A stretch of DNA of 64,000 nt from Jeotgalibaca sp. MA1X17-3 (GTDB taxonomy: Bacteria; Bacillota; Bacilli; Lactobacillales; Aerococcaceae). Location of the stretch: contig NZ_CP090983.1 in the NCBI RefSeq assembly GCF_021513155.1, positions 1,473,001 to 1,537,000 on the forward strand, in the 5' to 3' direction. Below are positions 57,995 through 64,000 of the stretch, piece by piece (positions within the stretch are counted from its first letter, which is position 1; the number at the start of each line of letters is the position of its first letter). Made by a program: the position numbers and the translations under genes. The notes under the pieces are model-generated. The model saw only the letters and a list, made by a program, of their open reading frames with translations. It was not told where the DNA came from and searched no databases.

Positions 57995-60454
57995 TTAAGG
58001 ACTATCTTCTAATTCCGTACTTTGTGGGTAAATTTCATCACTGATATTCACTTTTCGCGGTTTACTACCGTCGGGTGGACCTACAATTCCTCTTGCTTCC
58101 ATATCGTCTATCATTCGTGCTGCACGATTATAACCAATACGGAATCTTCTTTGTAGTTTTGAGATACTCGCTGTATCATCATTTCGGATAAATTCTATGG
58201 CATCATGGAATAGTTCATCTTCCGGTTCTTCTTTAATCGGTGCCGTACTATCTAATTGCATCATTTCTTCTGAATAATTAGCTTCCTGTTGATCTTTTAC
58301 AAAAGAAACAACACGTTCTACTTCAGCATCTGATATAAAGGCTCCTTGAATTCGAATCGGCTTATTTTCTCCCATTGGACGGAATAACATATCACCACGT
58401 CCTAATAGTTTTTCAGCCCCACCTCCATCAATAATGGTTCGAGAATCAGTTGAACTAGAAACGGCAAACGCAACACGTGAAGGAACATTTGCTTTAATGA
58501 TTCCTGTAATAACATCCACACTTGGTCTTTGAGTGGCTAAGATCATATGTATTCCAGCTGCACGCGCCATTTGAGCTAAACGAGTAATGGCATCTTCCAC
58601 TTCATTGCTAGCAACCATCATCAAATCAGCTAATTCATCTACAATCACTACAATGTAAGGTAGTCGTGGATTATCTTCTCCTTTTTCAAGGTTGTGTTCC
58701 GTGATGAGATCATTGTAGCCATCAATATTCCTCATACCCGTTCCCGCAAATAATTCATATCTTCTTTCCATCTCAGCTACTACCTTGTGTAATGCCTGTG
58801 CTGCTTTTCTAGGATTGGTCACTACTGGAGTAAGTAGATGGGGAATGCCATTGTATACATTTAATTCTACTTTTTTAGGATCAATCATCATCATTTTTAC
58901 TTCGTTCGGTTTTGCCTTCATCAAAATACTTGTGATGATTCCATTGATACAAACTGACTTACCACTTCCAGTTGCACCGGCTATAAGTAAGTGAGGCATC
59001 TTCGTTAAATCAGCCGTTTGAACAATCCCTGAAATATCTCTTCCTAAAGGAACTTCAAGAAGTTTTTCTGTATATTTTTGACCTTCCATAACATTTCGAA
59101 AGGACACAGTACTAACCTCACTATTAGGAACTTCAATTCCAATAAAGGATTTCCCAGGAATTGGTGCTTCCAGACGAATATCTTTCGCAGCGAGTGCTAG
59201 AGCAATATCATCTGCAAGACTCACAATTTTACTGACTTTTACACCTACAGCAGGTTGAATCTCATATTTCGTAACCGCTGGACCCAAGTTTGCTTTTCGG
59301 ACTTTCGCATCCACTCCAAAGCTTTTAAATGTTTCTTCTAATTTTTTAACATTTTTTTCAATAATGCCATATTCTTGAGATTGGTCGGTTGGTTTTACGT
59401 CATTTAAAAGATGATTTTCCGGTAAAATATAATCTCGATTTTCCGTTTCTTCTTTTATTTCAAATTCAAGGTCCGTTTCATTTTCTTCCCCTCCCTGTTC
59501 GTCTCCTGTTTTTTGTCTAGAAGCGATCGTTGGATCAGAAGGAGGTACTTTTTCAAAAAGCTTTTCCTCATTTTCTTGCTGTCTTTGATAACTATCAATG
59601 GTCAATTGAACTGATGCAGGAATGTCAGATCCGTCTGTAGACTGCTGATTTTCTCCTGCTTCGTTTGTCTCTGCACCTTTTGTTATTTTATTTCTTGCTT
59701 TTGACAACCAATTATCCTCTTGTACAGAATCTTCTCCAGATTCTTCAATAGAGGAGGGAGTTGTTGTTTTATTTTGGTTGGTTTTATTTATAAAACGTTC
59801 TTTTAAACTTGTCCATTGTCGTGAAAGCCTATTTGAAATCCATCCATATCCTATTTTCAAAAGGTTCCCTACTTGGAACAAAACTTTTCGTACCATTTGC
59901 ATAACATCGTGGGTACTCATTCCTAATATCGTACAGATTCCTAAAAAGATTAGGAGTCCAATAATCACAAAAGTTCCCCATTGTGCCACCAGAAAATGAG
60001 TCGTCATGTATAAGATGGCACCAATCATTCCTCCGCCCATGGTTCCAGTAATCGTGCTGGCTCGTGTATCAGATAAAAATCGCACCAGTGTAACTTGAAA
60101 AACGGAACCTCCTGCAGAAGCGATGGTCTGAAAAGAAGCAGCATGCAAATAAAGCATAGATGCTAACAATAGCAAGATGCCAGAAAGAATGTACTTCTTC
60201 CGCAATCGTGGCTCGTTCCCCATAATCAATAAATATAATCCATATATTCCAAATAATCCCAAAGGAACTATAAATATTTCACCAAAAAAGAAACGGAAAA
60301 AATTAGCAGTTAAAATGCCAGCAAAGCCTAATTGACTTATCCCTAAAACTGCTGCAAATAAATATAGAATTCCAGTTAGTTCATGAGAGATACGATTTGT
60401 TTTTTTGTTTTTCGAAGTAGATTTCCGACTTTTTTTCGGAGATTGTTTCGCCAT
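57995..60454 (-). CDS. ftsK: DNA translocase FtsK/SpoIIIE
   Basis: 819 aa. N-terminal membrane domain with four to five segments (about 25-185), an acidic/Gln-rich linker (about 220-350), alpha-beta motor with Walker [11 protein letters not shown] and [13 protein letters not shown], and the C-terminal gamma winged helix ([30 protein letters not shown]) that reads polarity sequences. Pumps DNA at the septum during division. Start is ATG 60454, with GGAG 8 nt upstream. Confidence 0.96.
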   Translation of the reverse strand: MAKQSPKKSRKSTSKNKKTNRISHELTGILYLFAAVLGISQLGFAGILTANFFRFFFGEIFIVPLGLFGIYGLYLLIMGNEPRLRKKYILSGILLLLASMLYLHAASFQTIASAGGSVFQVTLVRFLSDTRASTITGTMGGGMIGAILYMTTHFLVAQWGTFVIIGLLIFLGICTILGMSTHDVMQMVRKVLFQVGNLLKIGYGWISNRLSRQWTSLKERFINKTNQNKTTTPSSIEESGEDSVQEDNWLSKARNKITKGAETNEAGENQQSTDGSDIPASVQLTIDSYQRQQENEEKLFEKVPPSDPTIASRQKTGDEQGGEENETDLEFEIKEETENRDYILPENHLLNDVKPTDQSQEYGIIEKNVKKLEETFKSFGVDAKVRKANLGPAVTKYEIQPAVGVKVSKIVSLADDIALALAAKDIRLEAPIPGKSFIGIEVPNSEVSTVSFRNVMEGQKYTEKLLEVPLGRDISGIVQTADLTKMPHLLIAGATGSGKSVCINGIITSILMKAKPNEVKMMMIDPKKVELNVYNGIPHLLTPVVTNPRKAAQALHKVVAEMERRYELFAGTGMRNIDGYNDLITEHNLEKGEDNPRLPYIVVIVDELADLMMVASNEVEDAITRLAQMARAAGIHMILATQRPSVDVITGIIKANVPSRVAFAVSSSTDSRTIIDGGGAEKLLGRGDMLFRPMGENKPIRIQGAFISDAEVERVVSFVKDQQEANYSEEMMQLDSTAPIKEEPEDELFHDAIEFIRNDDTASISKLQRRFRIGYNRAARMIDDMEARGIVGPPDGSKPRKVNISDEIYPQSTELEDSP

Positions 60455-60567
60455 GTTCTTCACTCCTTCCCTCTTTACAACGATTAATATTTTTACTGAA
60501 CATACATATTAAAAATATCCTCTGTTGTCTATTATACAACATATTGTAACAAAAAAGATAATCAACA

Positions 60568-60598
60568 AAAAATCCCTTACAGAGATTTATGTAAGGGA
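60568..60598 (-). terminator. Terminator after the DUF1033 gene
   Basis: 9-bp perfect stem TCCCTTACA/TGTAAGGGA (60573-60581 with 60590-60598), 8-nt loop, then TTTTTTG on the minus strand. Confidence 0.88.
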
Positions 60599-60601
60599 AG
60601 T

Positions 60602-60892
60602 TTATGAAATACGCTGTCCATCTTTTAAAAGCATGACACCATGATAAATTTGAATGTCATCATCACAAGATTCACAGAAAACTTTTTCTTCATCACACCA
60701 AAAAGCGGTCAAAAAAGATTTCTTTGTTTTTTGATAGGGATACGTATTAGAATGTTTAAAAAATTCACTATTATATTCTTCAATAGCTTCTTCAAGATTT
60801 TTAAACGTTTTTTCTTCTATAATTAATGTTTTCCAATCATCAAAAAACCACCAAGGTTCATACTCGCCTTCAGTCAAATAAACCTGATACAT
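60602..60892 (-). CDS. DUF1033 family protein
   Basis: 96 aa. MYQVYLTEGEYEPWWFFDDW start and four Cys in FWCDEEKVFCESCDD match DUF1033, a small family of lactic acid bacteria with no known function. Start is ATG 60892, with GAGG upstream; the longer frame is within the leader. Single-gene unit divergent from acyP. Confidence 0.85.
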   Translation of the reverse strand: MYQVYLTEGEYEPWWFFDDWKTLIIEEKTFKNLEEAIEEYNSEFFKHSNTYPYQKTKKSFLTAFWCDEEKVFCESCDDDIQIYHGVMLLKDGQRIS

Positions 60893-60940
60893 ATTAAAAC
60901 CTCTTTTCATTTTTAGGGGTGACTCAAAATAGTTGTTTCA

Positions 60941-60969
60941 TTGACTATAGCAACTGTATTCAGTACACT
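60941..60969 (+). promoter_or_regulatory. Candidate acyP promoter
   Basis: TTGACT (60941-60946), 17-bp spacer, TACACT (60964-60969), about 55 nt before the ATG at 61030. Confidence 0.5.
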
Positions 60970-61029
60970 AAAAATATATCAGAATAGATGATTGAATGGA
61001 AATATTTGGTACTAAAAAGGAGGTTTATT

Positions 61030-61308
61030 ATGATAAAGAATGCTTTACTTTTAGTAGAAGGACGCGTACAAGGGGTCGGATTTCGCTATACAACTAAACA
61101 AATTGCAGATGAAATAGGAATTAAAGGAACAGTTCGTAATAATGAGGACGGAACAGTTTCTATTGAAGCGGTTGGCGAAGCAAAACAGCTAGAAAACTTC
61201 ATTGAAAAAATCAAAAATAATCCCACTCCTTTTTCGAAAGTCGATCATGTTTCAATCGAAGAAAAAGAATCTATTGAAAATTTCATAAGTTTCCATATTA
61301 CCAATTGA
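61030..61308 (+). CDS. acyP: Acylphosphatase
   Basis: 92 aa. Catalytic Arg19 in VQGVGFR and Asn37 in VRNNEDGTV are both in place. Hydrolyses acyl phosphates. AGGAGG 6-7 nt before ATG 61030 fixes the start; an in-frame ATG at 60988 is upstream of that site. Commonly next to yidC in Lactobacillales. Confidence 0.95.
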   Translation: MIKNALLLVEGRVQGVGFRYTTKQIADEIGIKGTVRNNEDGTVSIEAVGEAKQLENFIEKIKNNPTPFSKVDHVSIEEKESIENFISFHITN

Positions 61309-61367
61309 AATAGATGCTTTACTCCTGTATAGTTATCAACGAATGAATAAAGTAAAGGAATGTTGAT

Positions 61368-62300
61368 ATGAAGCTAAAGAAAAAGTTAATGTTCTCAGCT
61401 GAAATGCTTGCTCTCCTGACATTTTTATCAGGTTGTATGAAGTATGATGAAAACCGCAATCCGACAGGTTTCATTTATGAAAACCTAGTTGTACCAACCA
61501 GTAAGTTTATTATCTGGATGGCAGAGTTATTTGATGGGAATTATGGCTTAGCCATTATCGTAATTACCATCATTGTTCGAATTATTATCATGCCTCTTAA
61601 TTTTAGTCAGATTAAGAAATCCATGATTCAGCAAGAAAAAATGCGTTATATCAAGCCTGACTTAGATGATATTCAGCGGCGTCAGAAACAGGCGGTTACT
61701 CCTGAAGAGAAGCAAACCGTTTCTCAAGAGATGATGTCTCTATATAAAGATAACAATATTAGCATGACGGGTGGAGTTGGTTGTTTACCCATTCTAATCC
61801 AAATGCCCATTTTCACTGCAATGTATCAGGCCGTTAACTTAACGCCAGAGATTGCAGCAAGTACATTTTTAGGAATTAATTTAGGAGATTCAAGTGCCCT
61901 CCTTGCGATTTTAGCTGGACTAGCTTATGTTGTCCAAGGTTACGTTTCAATGATTGGTGTTCCGGAAGAATCAAAAAAACAAATGAAATCAATGATGATG
62001 TTGAATCCAGTAATGATTCTATTCTTCTCATGGTCTTCCCCTGCTGGACTAGCTCTTTATTGGCTAGCTGGTGGAATTTTTGCTGCAGCTCAGACGTTTA
62101 CACAAAATAAACTGATTAAGCCAAAAGTTCAAGCTCAGGTTGAAGAAGAAATAAAGAAAAATCCGATTAAAAAACCAATGAAACAAGCAAAACCTGTTTC
62201 AGAAAAACCAAAAGAAAAACCTGTCAAAACCTTATCAGCTTCACAAAGATATGCTGATAAAGCTTCAGGTAGAAATGCTGGCAAACAAAAACGCAAGTAA
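61368..62300 (+). CDS. yidC: Membrane protein insertase YidC (lipoprotein form)
   Basis: 310 aa. Lipoprotein signal with Cys23 (FLSGC), then five membrane segments; IVITIIVRIIIMPLN carries the conserved Arg in the hydrophilic groove, and GVGCLPILIQMPIFTAMYQ and PAGLALYWLAGG are family motifs. The very basic C-terminal tail (about 255-310) is typical of YidC2, which helps co-translational insertion. Whether a second paralogue exists is not visible. Confidence 0.95.
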   Translation: MKLKKKLMFSAEMLALLTFLSGCMKYDENRNPTGFIYENLVVPTSKFIIWMAELFDGNYGLAIIVITIIVRIIIMPLNFSQIKKSMIQQEKMRYIKPDLDDIQRRQKQAVTPEEKQTVSQEMMSLYKDNNISMTGGVGCLPILIQMPIFTAMYQAVNLTPEIAASTFLGINLGDSSALLAILAGLAYVVQGYVSMIGVPEESKKQMKSMMMLNPVMILFFSWSSPAGLALYWLAGGIFAAAQTFTQNKLIKPKVQAQVEEEIKKNPIKKPMKQAKPVSEKPKEKPVKTLSASQRYADKASGRNAGKQKRK

Positions 62301-62308
62301 CTTTCACA

Positions 62309-62356
62309 ATAAAAAAGACCTTTCCCAACAAATAAATTGGGAAAGGTCTTTTTATT
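62309..62356. terminator. Bidirectional terminator between yidC and arlS
   Basis: About 20-bp stem AATAAAAA.GACCTTTCCCAA with complement (62309-62328 and 62337-62356, one extra A), 8-nt loop, T-rich on either strand, between convergent genes. Confidence 0.93.
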
Positions 62357-63836
62357 TTTCTTCCGTCATTTCCTTTTCAATATAGGGAAGTTGGATTCGG
62401 AAAATAGTTCCATGCCCTAACACACTTTCCACAGAAATATCTCCTTTGTATCCTTCTAACAATTCTTTGGCAATCGCCAAACCAAGTCCATGTCCACCAC
62501 TTTCTCGTGTTCTGGCCTTGTCTATGCGATAGAAACGATTAAATATTTTTTGCTGATCTTTTTGGGACATTCCTTCACCAAAATCTTGTATGGCAATTTG
62601 TACCTTAGAAAGAGTTTCAGATAAAGAAATATGAATTTCTTTTCGATCTAAAGAATATTTCACTGCATTATCCAATAAAATCACTAAAACTTGCTCTAAA
62701 TGATTGCGATATACATTTACATATCTTTCTTCATCGATATCTTGATCTAGATAAATATGAAATTCAGGATAAAGCATTTCAAAGTTGTGGAAAATTTGCG
62801 TTACGACACTAATAATAGGTGTTTCTTCATTTTGGTAATGAATCTGAACTTGTTCTGCTCTAGATAAATCTAACATTTCTTGTACTAATGTTTTCATTCT
62901 TGTAATTTCATTTAAAGAGGCGGCCAGAGATTCATCCAGTACTTGTGGATCATCTTTTCCCCAACGATTCAATAACTTTAAGTGCCCTTCTACAATCGCT
63001 GTGGGTGTTCGAAGTTCATGAGAAACATCTTCCACAAATTGTTTTTGTTGGGTTACATAATGAGCCATTTTATCCATCAAGTTATTAATTTGTATAGATA
63101 AATCAGTTAGTTCATCTGTATTCCGTCCTTCTTTAATTTTAATCCTAGTTTGGGAAAGAGTGTCTTCTGTAATTTCATTCATCGTATCCGCCATATGCTT
63201 AATTGGCTTAAAGAATAAAAGTGCACTTCCATAGCCAAAGATAACAGAAAGAACGACTCCTACTAATTGTAAGAGAAAGAAATATTTATTATTATAGGCA
63301 ATGATTTCATGGTATTCGGTCAGACGGAAAGTAACTTGCACATATCCCAACAATAATGACCTAGTTTCACCTAAAATGGTACTGCCACCGATAAACGCAT
63401 CACGATTATTTATTTGTTGTGTTTGAAAATAGTACCCTGAAGTTTTTTGGAAGGTCGTATTGCTTTTTTGGGATTCATATAGAAGATCCCCTTCCACGTC
63501 AAAGACACGGAGCGTGATTCCCTTACTCTTCAAGTCTTCTAGGTAAGGAATATTATCTACTTTCTTTAATCCTTTTGTTGTTGTAGAAACAGAGATTTTA
63601 TCAATCAAACTTTCCACATTGCTTTTTGTTAATCGAGTATCCACCTGTCTAAAGGTCTCAATAACAGATTGAAGCATTTCTTTTGCGTTTTCTTCTTCTT
63701 TTTGATATAAATTTTGATGAATCTCACTCATTAAAATGGCAGAAGAAAAAAGAAAAAAAAGGAAAAAAGTAATCGTTAAACGAAACCCCCACTTCCAACG
63801 AATGGATTGGGGATTTCCTTTTCTTTTATTTGCCAT
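62352..63836 (-). CDS. arlS: ArlS-like sensor histidine kinase
   Basis: 494 aa. Two membrane segments (about 15-35 and 185-208) flank an extracellular sensor domain; HAMP (about 210-262); HisKA with FVEDVSHELRTPTAIVEGHLKLLNRWGKDD, which is nearly diagnostic of ArlS; HATPase with N box, DFGEGMS and GLGLAIAKEL. Start is ATG 63836 with AGGA upstream; ATG 63857 overlaps the arlR stop and has no site. ArlRS controls adhesion, autolysis and virulence genes in staphylococci; its regulon here is unknown. Confidence 0.92.
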   Translation of the reverse strand: MANKRKGNPQSIRWKWGFRLTITFFLFFLFSSAILMSEIHQNLYQKEEENAKEMLQSVIETFRQVDTRLTKSNVESLIDKISVSTTTKGLKKVDNIPYLEDLKSKGITLRVFDVEGDLLYESQKSNTTFQKTSGYYFQTQQINNRDAFIGGSTILGETRSLLLGYVQVTFRLTEYHEIIAYNNKYFFLLQLVGVVLSVIFGYGSALLFFKPIKHMADTMNEITEDTLSQTRIKIKEGRNTDELTDLSIQINNLMDKMAHYVTQQKQFVEDVSHELRTPTAIVEGHLKLLNRWGKDDPQVLDESLAASLNEITRMKTLVQEMLDLSRAEQVQIHYQNEETPIISVVTQIFHNFEMLYPEFHIYLDQDIDEERYVNVYRNHLEQVLVILLDNAVKYSLDRKEIHISLSETLSKVQIAIQDFGEGMSQKDQQKIFNRFYRIDKARTRESGGHGLGLAIAKELLEGYKGDISVESVLGHGTIFRIQLPYIEKEMTEEK

Positions 63837-63846
63837 AAAATCAATC

Positions 63847-64000
63847 CTATCCAACATTTTGGGAACGCATCACATAACCAGTTCCACGAACAGTTTGAAT
63901 ATAACTATCTTTTCCAGTTACATCTATCTTATTTCTTAAGTAACGGATATATACATCCACTACGTTTGTTTCAACTTCTGATTTATAGCCCCAAACTTTG
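63847..64000 (-). CDS. arlR: ArlR-like response regulator, C-terminal end only
   Basis: Only the last 51 residues are in the window: [27 protein letters not shown] and [13 protein letters not shown], the recognition helix and wing of an OmpR-type domain, close to ArlR. Stop TAG at 63847-63849. The remainder lies beyond the right edge. Confidence 0.9.
   Translation of the reverse strand, partial: KVWGYKSEVETNVVDVYIRYLRNKIDVTGKDSYIQTVRGTGYVMRSQNVG

Overview
The window is AT-rich DNA from a low-GC Gram-positive bacterium. Gene order matches the Bacillus/Lactobacillales core: ribU–fer–ypbB–recQ … ypbE–cmk–rpsA–der; rluB–scpB–scpA–ribT; punA–deoB–xerD–fur; ymfF–ymfH–SDR–rodZ–pgsA–cinA–recA–rny–ymdB–ricA–mutS–mutL. 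Bacillus keeps spoVS and cotE inside that last block and both are absent here, which points to a non-sporulating member, probably Lactobacillales (Carnobacteriaceae-like by inference only). Nearly everything is on the minus strand. No rRNA, tRNA, insertion sequence, prophage or CRISPR array was seen.

Layout. 1-3.7 kb: der (partial), rpsA, cmk and a LysM membrane protein (ypbE-like). 3.8-13.9 kb: a complete-looking type IV pilus (T4P) operon, transcribed right to left: two minor prepilins, a PilX-like protein with a probable beta-helix, PilB, PilT, PilC, major pilin PilA, prepilin peptidase PilD, PilM, PilN, PilO. It has its own promoter and terminator and sits between recQ and ypbE, which are close neighbours in the ancestral order, so it looks like a self-contained module placed in a core locus. 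14-34 kb: recQ, ypbB, ferredoxin, riboflavin transporter under an FMN riboswitch, ResDE-like two-component system, rluB, scpBA, ribT, nucleoside salvage (punA, deoB), xerD, fur, cvfB, pyk, pfkA, dnaE. 34-49 kb: queA, ruvBA, msrB, mutLS, ricA, ymdB, rny, recA (with a LexA box), cinA, pgsA, rodZ. 49-64 kb: an SDR gene and two M16 peptidase-like genes, a nucleoside ABC transporter (bmpA-nupOPQ), ftsK/spoIIIE, DUF1033, acylphosphatase, yidC and arlS-arlR (partial).

Most interesting: (i) the T4P module, with a PilT-type retraction ATPase and a large PilX-like protein, unusual for this group; (ii) upstream of its promoter (TTGACA-N17-TATACT) lie two identical 16-bp boxes exactly 116 bp apart, about 11 helical turns, one of them 2 bp from the -35, suggesting an activator that I cannot name; (iii) the major pilin has its own candidate promoter and a 3' hairpin.

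Caution on quality: at least eleven frameshifts break otherwise intact, often essential genes (dnaE twice, scpB, mutS, mutL, recQ, resE, rluB, ricA, nupO, pilD), almost all at homopolymer runs and almost all repaired by adding one base. I read these as sequencing or assembly indels and give the joined gene extents.
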